Positions 1 through 11,247 of a DNA stretch of 64,000 nt are shown here, one piece after another. Position numbers and translations under genes: made by a program. The notes under the pieces were generated by a model. It saw only the letters and a program-made list of their open reading frames with translations, made no database searches and was not told where the DNA came from. The DNA lies in assembly GCA_002682825.1 (NCBI GenBank), contig NOKP01000003.1:2666001-2730000 (forward strand). Direction: 5' to 3'. Each line of letters begins with the position of its first letter. The stretch's first letter is position 1. Source of the stretch: Neonectria sp. B-13 (Eukaryota; Ascomycota; Sordariomycetes; Hypocreales; Nectriaceae).

Positions 1-207
1 TGCCAGCCGTACGATTCCATTATTACCCCAGACTCCAGACCGGTCCAAGACAGACCCCCAAGTTCAAACACCAGTTGTACAAGAAAAGAGAAGAATGCGT
101 GCGAGCGTCGTCTTCCCAGCCAGCCCTAGCCCTCTCGCAGGTTGCATGCAGTGCGGAGACCGGGAATGGTTGACGCCACGCGATGCCTCGTCCGGGAGAC
201 TCGCAGC

Positions 208-480
208 TCAGCGACGAATGGACGTTGGCCAATGTTCAGGCCTGAAGCTGACAGGGCTGGGCGGGGGAGGCGCGGGGACAGCGTAGTCATCTGCCTGGAT
301 GTGATGCCCCGGGGTCGAGGGACGGTTGTCCTTGGAGGCGAGGGTGGCGTTGATGCTGGTGTAAAGGTCTTGCGAGGTGACCAGTCTCATGTTTCTGGGA
401 GACGGCGGGATGGCCAAGGGCGAAGTGGCGTGAGGGGCGGGCATTGTGAATGAGACGAGCGAGGAGCTGCATTTGGCCAT
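208..480 (-). CDS. Possible small protein of unknown function, 90 aa
   Basis: I do not recognise this protein. The start is the ATG at 480, in good context (ACAATGGCC), preceded on the minus strand by about 450 bases of pyrimidine-rich sequence typical of a fungal 5' leader. The 90 codons are strongly biased to C in third position, unlike the surrounding open frames, which is the main reason to believe it. The product is rich in Ser, Pro and Thr. It has a central segment RLVTSQDLYTSINATLASKD that could be helical, and a proline run near residues 69-75. There is no signal peptide or obvious domain. The frame stays open upstream to 921, but that part reads like leader sequence. It could also be the first exon of a longer gene spliced beyond the left edge; no donor was clear. 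Function cannot be inferred. Confidence 0.45.
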   Translation of the reverse strand: MAKCSSSLVSFTMPAPHATSPLAIPPSPRNMRLVTSQDLYTSINATLASKDNRPSTPGHHIQADDYAVPAPPPPSPVSFRPEHWPTSIRR

Positions 481-3400
481 TGTAAGACTTGGTGTACCGG
501 GCCGGATAGATGATTGTATTGTATTATACATACATGAAGATCCAAGGCTTGCGTATACTGCGGGTAAAGAATGGAGACTACGACGTAGCCAGGTGGCGGC
601 GCCCTGATGATGAAGCGTTGGGGACGGCAGTTGTTCGCAAATGCGAGGCCGAGCAGGTGGGGGAGCGAAAAGTCCACGAGGTGTCTTGTCGTCTCGGCCA
701 AGTTGCTGGGGATGGATGACAAGGAAGATGGGAGAGACAACGTGGGTGGGGAGGAGCTTCGAGGAGAATAGAGCAGTCGCCTGATGTTGAAGTACGAGTT
801 GCGAGTGAGAGAAGTGAGAAGAGAAAGAACGAGGACGATGATGGGGAGGCAGTGTGCGGCACGGCCGGAGGTTTGTCAAGTTTTCTGAGGTAGTAGGTTT
901 GATTTCTTGAGGTAGGATCAAAGGTAGGCTAGGAAAGTTCGGGAAGAGGGACTGAGGGAGGGAAGGACCAAGGGGGATGAAATAGCTTATTTATTCAAAT
1001 GAAGGAAGGAGGCAGGCAGTGACAGTCTCAGTTAGGACCACCCATGGCTGGCCAGGGCAAACGGCGACGATGGCGGCAGCGGAGACGACAACCCAACGCA
1101 GCCACGCACGACAAGGCCAAAGCTATCGACAGGGCGAGACGACTTGCAAGCAACAAGGCACAAGGCACGGGAGGGAAAAAACCTGGGGAACGGAGCGGGA
1201 AGCACGTCTTGGCCCCCTGCTCCTGGTAGTACCAACGACGGAGGTACCGGCCTGGCCAGATAGGTACGAAGTACGACACGTATCAACGAAGTACTCGCAC
1301 ACTCCCGTATTCTGTGCACCCAAACCCGTCGACTCCGTTGCTCCGTTCCATGCCAAACATCGATCCTTGTTCTGTTGGACCGCATTGGATCCCGGGCTCG
1401 GCAGGTCGGCCAGAGACGAATTGCATTTGACAGCACCGGTACGAAGTACTCGTGCCTTAGGCCACCGACTTGACGATGTACGGACGTAGCCCAGGTACTG
1501 ACACTCACTCGTCGTCCCTGGCTCTAGGGCTGCGTGTAGATGAGACGATGGCCCCAGCCAAGACAAGTTTATCCCAAGGCCTACAGAGGCGCCTCTGGGG
1601 TACCGACACTAGCCCCGATCAGCTCCTGGCCAATAACTCCCCGTCCCTGGATATTGCGACCCTGACGAGGCGGTGCCGAGTTGGCTTAATTGGAAGGCAT
1701 GCCGGCCGCTGGATGATGCATGGTGCATCGACAACTTCGGGCAGACGCCATCCAGCTGGACGGAGCACAGCAGGACACCTCAGCCCAGCTTCCGAAGGCA
1801 GCTTCGGGTTCTGACACGTCGTGGGAGAGGCAGCTCAGGCAGACGAGTGCAAGGGGACACCGATGGCAAAGGGGGTGTGGAGTTGGCCCGGCCCTGTGCC
1901 TGCGCTGGCTGTCCTGACAGGCTGGCTTATTAGGAATCGTGAATTGTGGTAGTCCGGGGGAGAGTCGGCCAAGCCAAAGAGCTGGTACTAGCCAGCCCCA
2001 GGTTCTAAGTACCTGCTAGAGGCCAAGGCGGGGGCGTGTGTGTAAGAGTTGGTTCCTCTCCAACTGGGACGCCCCGAGATATTAGAGAGTGGACAAGAGC
2101 CGGTACAAATCATGGGCGTTGAGGGATCAGTCAGGCTAACGGAGACACGGCAGACGAGAAACCGAAAGCACAAGGAACAGGAACACACGTATTAGGCATA
2201 TTCAGGCCGGTCAGGCCGTCGCAATCACTATGGCACTCACGCCCCATCACACACGCACAAATCTACACACGCATACGCAGGTCAAAGGCACAGACACAGG
2301 CAGAGGCAAAGGAGCAAGGGCAATCTCTTCCGGGGAGGTATCGCCGTGAGACCTAGCAAGTCAGTAAAACTCGCACGTCGCAGAAAGAGGAAACAAAGCA
2401 CAAGCACGCCAGAAAAAGAACAGAGGGCGTGGGGGACAGGGGCAAGGGGATGGCCCTGGCAATTGGTCGGCATGAAGCATGGGTTGCCCGGCCATGGATG
2501 GCAACTTTCCTTCTGGAACACCAGCTTTACCAGGACCTTCTCCCATCCCTCATCGAACCCATGATGAATCCTCCCCACTCGCCTACGGCCGGTCTAATGC
2601 CAGCTCTTTGTTGGCAGGAGACGAAAAATCACCGGCTTTCTGGGGTCTGGTTACGCTAAAAGCAGTCCCATCCCAAGAGGATAAGAAGCAAGGAAACCTG
2701 GAAACCTGGAAACTGAGCTTCGGCAGTCGCCTGTTGGTATAAGCTCTTGGAATGGATGGGCTGATGTTCCCAACCGGAGTCCACCTCTCTTCTTCCCCAA
2801 CCATACCACCGGCATTGCTTTCGGGCTCTTATCTCTGACTTCTCTGAGGGCAATTTAACTCCGCAGCTGTGTCGTCCACGTATGAATGAATGACTGTAAG
2901 GCACCTGCTCCTTTGGTCAATTCGGGCTGTTTTTCTTTTCTCGACTTTGGCGGGCGCGCGTCGACGCCCAGCGAGCCACGACTCGAGTGCTATGGAAGCT
3001 AAACGTCTTGGGCAGCATACCCTCTAACTCCTTCATTAAGCTCTTGACCTATGATGCGCCTCAACGATGATCCCATCACCCACGGCGGCCCACCTACGTT
3101 TGCTGCGTGCTACGTACAATTGAGGTAACATGCAGCTCGGCTGCCGCAAAGTCTGTCCGCCACCTCACCACCTCACCTCAGCACCTCAGCAAAGCGGAAA
3201 GAGAAAACGACCCTGTGGGTGTGCTGTGCGATCTCCCCTTGCATAGCTGCTCCTGTTGTGCACACACGTGTGCATGGTGTACACGAAACAAAGCGGCGGC
3301 TACTCTTGCCAAATCAGGGAGACGAGGCGGCCAGTGGGAGGTGAAGTAGTGAGATGGCGATCGAGGCGCCCATGCCGTCGGAGAAGGGAAATTGATGCCG

Positions 3401-6400
3401 GGGACTAGGGGAACGCGGGATACTAGGAGCTTGACCGACCCGCACGCTACAGAGTCTTATGCTGCGCCGAAGAGTACGAAGGACCAAAGTACCCGATTGT
3501 GCTTGACTCGGTGCAGCCGTCCGTTCCCCAGCGAGTTTGCAGCGGGTTTCTTCCAGAAAGGCGAGATGAGGCCAGGGGTTCTACAAAATTATGCCGGGTC
3601 CCCATCAACACTGGGGCTAGATGCCACCCTTGGTCTGCCCGACAGGCTTACCCACCCGCGTCTCCGAAGAGACGTCAGAAGAGGCAGCTGGAAGGACCGG
3701 AAAAATAATCCCCAAAGAGAAACCTTCTGCAAACGTGCCAAGCCAGTCCCGGATCCAGGGCTCCATCAGTCACCGACCGGTCAGCAACGAGCAGCAGAAA
3801 GATCAAGCGACGACGGTGCAACACAAGCTACAGGCAACAGCCCAACACAGCACGGCAAACCATCGGGGGTGTGGGATATATGCCATCTCCCGTCGGAAGC
3901 CGGACCACTGGAAAGTAAAGTGGATGAAAGGAAGTCGAAAACCCTTGAGACGGGGTGGCCCCCCGCTACTCCGTACTTTCGTATCAAGCACGATTATAGT
4001 TATCGTTTCTTCTGGTTGCGACAAGAGAACTGGCCATGACGGGACGTGTGATGTGCTTCCCGGTTGGTCGGGGGCGAAATGGACAACTTTGCAGCGAAGG
4101 CTAACATCTGCATTCCGTCTGCCTGAGTCTACTGTACTGTACCTGGCAGTGGCCGTGAAAGCGACCTGTCTGTCCAATCCGAGCATCTATCACCTCCAGC
4201 CCCAGCTTCAGCTTCAGCCAGCTCAATGGCAATGGGCATATTCCGCCCTTCACTTCTTTGTCATTCGTTGACCTGGTCTTCCGGGGGTAAATGGTTTGCC
4301 TAGACGCCGGGTAAAAGCGACCAGCGAACAGTAACTATTGGAGAAACAATCAACAACAAGGGGATGGGCCGCTCTGGTTGGCATGCAACCTGTCTCACCG
4401 TTTTTCTTTTCTTCGTCACTTCCACCGACGTCTCCCCCTGTTTCTGGATTGGACGCTCTGCCACCTTAGTCCTGTGTACCCAGACCCAGCTCATTCCATG
4501 CCCCTAGCCGCAATGCCGCCCTTCCCCGGTGCCAGATCAGAGACGAGGCGTCGCGGACCTGGGCGTCAGGCCTCCTTCTACCACCTTCGCCAAGGCCCTT
4601 TCTTTCTTCTTCGCGTTGCCCTTGTTTCTAGCTTGGCCGGCCCCTGCCGGGCGTAGCACCGGAGGTGCAGAGTGGGACCCAGAAGATGATTTGTGTGGGG
4701 AACTTTCTGGCTTTTTGTTTTTGCGGAGAATGGGATGGGGGTGGACGCCATGTCCGCGTTCCTGGATTCCCTACCATGCGCTTGCACCGAAGGCGATCAC
4801 ACCCCTGGATGCCTGGATGAAGACACCCTGCCCTGTTGAAACTAGCTGAGGCCAGAGAGCCGGGAATCAGCGCGGCAAGGAGAAAGACAGAGCAAAGCGA
4901 AAAGCACGGTATCGTCTAGGAGACAGGATGCGTTCCCATACCGAACGAACCAAGTAAAGGGGCGACATGACGAGTCACTCATCAATTGTACGCAGGGCGA
5001 GCGAAAAGCGATACACTGACTATCGGACCAGCCAAGCGGGAGCTGAGCTGGCCTAGATGAGGCGATGTGTCGCGTGGGGAGCCCAACAACACTTGGAACG
5101 CAGGTGATGTTTGTTCTGCCGCAACTTGCATTCACTAGCTTGCGACGATCCATCCCTGACGTAGGCGAGCAAGGGCAAAGCTAGGTGAGGCCCAAGGGCT
5201 TGGGCTCATGCATATTACTGCTGACTATGGATTAACATCAATATGAAGCACAACGCAGGAGAAAGTGGACAATCATGTCCCATGCCATTGAATAGCAAGC
5301 CATCCGCCCCCAACGAATTACAACACATCATACCTCCGTATCACATAGACCTTCCTCTGTGAGGCAGGTACGTCGACATTATTGACGGCGGAGTCTGCTG
5401 CACAACTCAATACTGGCTGCAGAAGACGCACTAAAAAATCCAGCCTCCGAAGCAGGTTTCCCGTAGCCATCTATCTCTTGCATCCATACAAAGCACTGCT
5501 TGCATAGCCACCTACCGAGGAGATATAGCAAACGCACACGCTGCCAACAGGCTCACACATAGGCCGGCTCTGCTAGGATGCTGCCGCCAGAGCTGCTGAC
5601 ACGTTCCATTGCTCGGGTGAGCGGTGGTGTTGTTTACGGACTCGCCAGCAGATGTCAGGAGCGGTGTGAGCATTTGTGGACGAAAGATATGCGTATCTCG
5701 GAGAAAGAAGTCCCTGAATACATCTCTTGCCAATGGAAGGCATTTCCATACAGGATACTCTCCTAGTGAGGTCAATCTGCTGACCGCCGTGGACGGCAGA
5801 CCTTCATATCACGCCAACCATCACAATACCGTCAATTACTCCCTTCACCCCCCCATAGGTATCAGCGACACAGACAAAGCGATACACGCTCTTATGCTCG
5901 GATAATTTTCAAATAAGCACCTATCAATGCCACGCGTCCGTGTCCGTCTATTGTGCTCTAGCCCGGACACCACACGTCCAATCGCAAGATGCCCAGGTCC
6001 CTCGCCCGGCTCTTCACCCACGCCGGGATACTTATCCCATCGGGCCTCTTCGTCTCTCCCCCACAAATCGGCCAAGGCATGACATCAGCACCCCGGGATC
6101 AGTCTACCTGCATTGCTTCCAGAACGCTGCGCTAAGTACGTGCGTCTGTGCCAGCGCTCTCGCTGCGCCACCGGGGGTCCTCTTCCGGACTCATCCCCGG
6201 AGAACGGCCTTTCAGGAACTATTTACGTATGAATTCGCGGGCCTTTTATACTGAGACCAAACTTTGATGGAGGGGACGTGCTCTTGCTATGGGACTCGCG
6301 TGTTTATGACATATTTGAATCCTCACATAACGACAGGCGGAGTCGAGGCGAAATAAAGCCATTCAAATCAGTCATGTCGTCATTTCACCCGGACGGGTTT

Positions 6401-6505
6401 TAATATCTAGGTCTGAGATGTAGTAACGGCACAAACTCAAGACATCTAGACTGGCCGCCCAAGGAGCTACGCTCAGCGTACACTCACTTCCTTATTCCTC
6501 CTTAT
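481..6505. other. Gene-free block, about 6 kb
   Basis: Open frames here are short, overlap each other on both strands and have no consistent codon bias or recognisable domains. The left end (481 to about 960) is probably the leader and promoter of the small minus-strand ORF. The sequence contains repeated palindromic words such as gtacgaagtac (1264-1274) and acgaagtactcg (1286-1297 and 1441-1452). The right end should hold the 3' untranslated region of the GCP3 gene. No tRNA, rRNA or transposase was seen. Confidence 0.5.
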
Positions 6506-9157
6506 TCATCCCTTAGAGGTATTCGCTGCCGACGTGCCTCCTGATGGCGTGGCCTTGGTCTTCCGCCTCGTGGGCTGGTAAATGTCGTTGAAGTTCATCG
6601 CCACTCCCAAGAACCGCATGTCCACGTCCGGCTGGTACGCCAAGTCGCCCAGCAGGATCTGGAGCCGGGTGCGGAACCATGAGCCCAGCTGTCGCAGTCG
6701 CTCCTGGAGCACGGGAAACTCGGACGTTACCGTGTCGACCGGTGGGACGGCGGCGTCATCGTCGTGCCGTGTGGTGCTTCGAACGTCGGCCTCCTGGCGC
6801 CGCGTAAAGTCCGACACGCTCCAGCTGTAGAGTCCATCAACCGATTCCCGGTACCTGAGCATCAGCCGCAGGATGTCGCTGAGCTGGACCATGTAAGACG
6901 TGCGGTCGTCCTGCTTAGCGCCGAGGAGGCCCTTGTGCGTGATGTCGTTGAGGTAGCGGGTGTGAGCCTTGATGAGATCGTCCAGCGTGCAGTCCTCCTT
7001 TTGGATCCGTTTCTGGAGCTCGCCCCAAGATGACTCGATGACCTCGAAAAGAATATAGTACTGAAGTTGGCCTACGAAATGGATCATCTCGGCAAGCACT
7101 CCACGGGTTGATTTCCACGTCTGCTCGACCGCGGGGTCCGAATTCTGCAACACGCCACGGGCGCCCGTCATGCACTTGCGCCAGGTCGACAGGAGGACAA
7201 ACTCGACACGCTTGATGCGCCAGAGGAAGTTGAATACCTTGAGATACTGCCTGTTGCCCCATTCCGTGACCACGACGTCGACGGGGGCGTCGATCTTATA
7301 CTCGAGTGTGAAGCAGTCCCAGCCGATGTCGCCGTGGGAGAGCTGCAGCATGCGGGCGTCAAGCCGCCGTAGAACCTCTGGAGAGTCGTACTGGGCATTG
7401 GAGCCTCGGATGGCGTGCTCTAGCTGCGCCGTCAGGGTGTGTCTGTACTGCGCGCCGGCTGGGCGATCCAGGTTGGCGGCGAGGGATTCCATCAACAGAG
7501 CAATGAAGTCGCCCTGGCCAAGAAGGATGTAGTTCTTCAACGCCTGAAGATGCTCAAATAGGTGGAACTTGTTAGCCATCAGCTCAATGAGACGCTTCAT
7601 GGTTGTTTTGTATGCCTCATCGATCCAAGCCTCCAGTGTTGCCGTGTCGCCGTATCTCAGCTCCTTGGACGCTGCCTTCGAGTAGTCTTCTACCCAGAGC
7701 GAGTCGCCGCAGCTGTGGCGAATGAAGTTCAAGGACTTGCCAATCAGAAAGACCTTTTGAGCAAAGTCGTGGGTGATGATACTGGGTATCATGTCCTTGG
7801 CAATCTCGTACTTGTCTTCCCAGACGTTACCGGCCCCTTTCCCCTTGGAAGAGTCCTCGTTGGGAGCTTTCTCCCTGACAAAAAACTCTTGGTAAGGATC
7901 CGAGAGCTCGCCATCGTAAATCCAATGTCGTAGAATATCGTAAAACGGCCGTGTGAAGCTTCCTAGGAGCCGTTCGGCGAAGGCAGCTACAACCGGATCT
8001 CCGTGGGACGAGGAGAAGCTGTGTATCAACGAAACGAGCTGACCACCCTTTTTCTTTTCCGACTCTTCAGCAATGAGGCTCATTAACCTCAGACCCATTG
8101 TCGCCTCCCGTGTCCATACCACACACCTCTTCAAGGTGACTCCTGCCTTTCCAATACCCGCACGTGGTGCATCTTCGTCCAGTGATGCCAATGCCCTGCG
8201 TATTTGCCCTTCTAGTGTGGCGATCAAGGTAAGGTATGATCGCAGCTCAGCACTGATCGCAGCACGTAAGCTCTGGGCGAGGAGCCCCTTGGCAGTGGTC
8301 TTGCAGAACTCGTCCAGACCGCGGAACAGCAGCGACGGTTCTGCCAGGGTGTGAAGGAGGGACACAAGTGGCAAGGGAAGAGTAGGAGGAAGTTTCAGGG
8401 TATATTGTTTCGCAAAAGGTAATGTTGTGGAGGAGAGTCCCTGCAGAGTGAATGGAAGATCCCGGAGGATGACTGATTCCGGTGGATCAATCTCCGCGTA
8501 GTTGCTTGCCAGCAGTGTCGACTTCAAGGAGACATCTCTTTTGGGAGCTTCAGCGCGCGGGTCGCCATCCTCCTCAACCTGCTTCCCCTCTTTGGGCTTA
8601 GGTGGAAGATTCTTGAGGCCTTCTGGTTGGAATGCATCTTTGAACTGCTCCTCTTCAAACTTGTTTGATTTTGACGACCGCTCTCGGCCTTGTCGCTTGA
8701 TGACGTCTCGGCTGATTGCTTCCCGGTAGTTGGGCGCCGATGGCTTCACAGGGCTCAGAGGGAGGGGCTCGCTGGGGTCGGGCGAGTCGGCGAGTTGGTA
8801 GAGCAGGTAGAGGATTGCCCACTTGTGCTCGAGCACAGGCAGCGATAGAAGTCTGGAGTAGAGGTTCGAGAACCGGAGGGCCTGGCTCGGGTTGCTCTGG
8901 ATGAGCTTGCGTTTGATGAGATCGGAGGCGTGGTTTACGTCGGACGAAATGGCGGGGGAGGGTGGACTAGGGCTCGATCAGCAAGCAACGGGCGGCGGCG
9001 GCGAAGGAGCAGCAACTCACGTGTCTATGATGGACTTGACAAGCTCAAAGCAAGTGTCGTGGCGCTCCTGTGCGGCATCTTCACTGACGTTGGGGTCGCT
9101 GGGGACAATGTGGGTTATTAGGCTGTCGATAGCATTCGTGATGCGGTCAGGAGCCAT
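6506..9157 (-). CDS. GCP3: Gamma-tubulin complex component 3 (GCP3/Spc98/Alp6), 865 aa
   Basis: Core subunit of the gamma-tubulin small complex that nucleates microtubules at the spindle pole body. Two exons: 9021-9157 and 6506-8966, with a 54-bp intron (8967-9020) joining an AC|T codon; the total is 866 codons including stop. The GCP N-terminal domain covers roughly residues 90-450. The C-terminal gamma-tubulin-binding domain begins around LLGQGDFIALLMESL and continues through SPEVLRRLDARML, GWDCFTLEYKID and KVFNFLWRIKRVEF; the ending FLGVAMNFNDIYQPTRR is typical of GCP3. These motifs match the human GCP3 pattern more closely than GCP2. The small first exon encodes MAPDRITNAIDSLITHIVPS. It is transcribed divergently from ADA1, sharing a 579-bp intergenic region. 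Family assignment is firm; exact start moderately so. Confidence 0.93.
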
Positions 9158-9736
9158 GGCGGCATTGTCGCAAGCGACCAGCGATTGCGAGGCGCGCGGC
9201 GCGGGGGCAGGTCGTAACCACAGACGCGCTTGGAGCGACGAGAAATGCTCTGAATCACGAGATCTGACCGGCGCCGGAGTGGTTTGCGAGAGAGAGAGGT
9301 GTTCGTGATACTGAGACGACCCGGTAGAGACGCGCCAGACGCGACAGACAGGACTTGGTAGTGGTGGTCGGATGGATGAGGTGGTGCCGCATAGGGCAAG
9401 TAATCGAAACCTGGAGCGCCACCCAAGGTTGGGTGTGCCCCCAAGTATAGGCTACCTCGGCCGTGCCCTGTCCTGGGCGTCCGGACGTTAGGCTTCGCGG
9501 CAAAATTTCCAACAACACTTCAACTGTCGACCCTTCCACCATAACGTCAACCGCGGATCAGCTCGCAATCAACCAACTTGCCCCACAATGCCTGCTTCAT
9601 CAGGCTGACTTCGGATCCGTGATCGCATCGTCGCCGCCGTTCGTTTTAATCAACTCATGCGTCTTTTCTCCGCGTCGCGCCGCGCTCCACTGCCGCACGC
9701 GACGCCGTCGCCGAAGCCGAATACCCCCGTATCAAG
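9158..9736. promoter_or_regulatory. Shared promoter region between GCP3 and ADA1
   Basis: This 579-bp gap separates the start codons of two divergent genes, so it must contain both promoters and both 5' leaders. No TATA box or specific factor site is convincing. I see no further gene in it. Confidence 0.6.
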
Positions 9737-11247
9737 ATGCCCGACATCGACCCCGCGGCTCTGCTGAGTCGCTCGTCCGTCAGCCTCTCGACCCCTATTC
9801 TATCAACAAAGACTCTCGCGGGCTCAACTCCCGGCGCGCCCAAGGTGGCCAAGTCGAGCCAGATCATCCCCGCCCGAATTGACCTAGAGCCGCTTTACGC
9901 CGTCCTCAAAGCCGCCATCGGCCCTGAGCAATGGGTCGTCTACAAGGACTCGACCACCGAGTTCTTGATCGGTAGGCATCGCGCGCATGGCATCTCGAGT
10001 TGCGCCTGCTAACCTGTGTGACAGGACGTCTGAACCAGACCGAGTACTCGGAGCGTATCGACCCCATCCTCGCCGGACCCGGCGACAAAGAACATCTTCA
10101 TAACAACCTCATCGCCGCCATCTACGGAAATGTCACCCGTGAGATGCCAGATCAGGGCCTGGCGCCCTGGGTCAGTGCCAACGACAAGCCCGCGGCGAGT
10201 GCGGGAAGCAAACCAGTATCAGGTGATGCGGCCGAGCGCAGGTTAAAGGGCGATATCATGCAACTACCCGCGCGGGACCGGAGACGTGTTAAGGATCTTG
10301 CCCACAATGATGTTGGTCATCTCCTCTTTGTTGGCATCATCAATGCTAACCTGTTGCCAAGTGGGACCCGCTCGAGAGCGTATCAAATGTGTTCACAGAG
10401 ACGCATCGCAAGCCATCAATGGTCGCAGACGCAACCCCAAGTACTACAACAGGAATTAACAATATGAGTAAGTGATACGGTAACTTGCACTTGCTTGAGG
10501 CCTGTCTCTAACACGTCAACAGACTTCGATTTGGAAATTCGAAAGCGATTCGCCCAGCCACTGGCTATCGAGTCAGGAGAGTTTCCCGACATCGGTATGA
10601 TTGGCGGCCGGATGCTCCCGTTCTGCTATGAGGCTGGACTGGTCAGCGGTCATACAACAGAAGCCCCGCAGTTCTTGTCGGTTGGCGTGGAGACGTTTAT
10701 CAAGGAAATATTGACCCAAGTGTTCAGCCGTACGAGAAGCAATGGCCCTGGCGACTCTGGCAGCGCAGGTTTTGGCATTGGAACTACTTGGGTTCAAACA
10801 AACAAGTACCAACAACAGCTCAAATATGAGGAGGAAGCTGCTCTGCGCGGCGAGATTACCCGGGACAAGAGCGGGTTCCTCCCAGTCGAGTCCAAGGCTG
10901 CTACCGAACGCGGGCCTCTGGGCATGTCAGATCTCCGACTTTCCCTGGAGATGGCCGATAGCGGAATGGCCCAATTCCCCGTTCTCATGACTCAGGTTAT
11001 GTACGGATACAGGGAAGGCGAGCTGGAGAACTGGGATGACTACACATGGATCCACGACTACGAACCAAAAGGCAGAGTCGAGGAGATTCATGCCGTTGGA
11101 ATTAATGGGGTCAAGGGCCATGAGCTGGTCAACGGACACGTGGATGCCATGGACATTGACAACGAGATGTGGTGGGAGGGCGCAGAAAGCGAGGACATGG
11201 ACATGCTAGATGGCGTCCTGGACTCGTGCTTCACGGTAGGAACCTAG
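9737..11247 (+). CDS. HFI1: SAGA complex subunit Ada1/Hfi1, 450 aa
   Basis: Structural histone-fold subunit of the SAGA coactivator (SAGA-Tad1 family), acting in the nucleus. Four exons: 9737-9971, 10025-10311, 10362-10467 and 10523-11247, 451 codons with stop. The N-terminal SAGA-Tad1 region contains [19 protein letters not shown] and [16 protein letters not shown], followed by [17 protein letters not shown], which is characteristic of the family. The histone-fold part follows [19 protein letters not shown] and includes [18 protein letters not shown]. The C-terminus is acidic ([11 protein letters not shown]). Intron 2 has a slightly unusual donor (GTTGGT), but splicing there restores [14 protein letters not shown], whereas read-through leads to an early stop, so the model is well supported. 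It is divergent from GCP3. Confidence 0.9.

Noticed and set aside
3392..4039. 215-codon plus-strand frame, overlapped by another at 3621-4271
   Set aside because: Two overlapping frames of equal quality, neither with protein-like composition or motifs.
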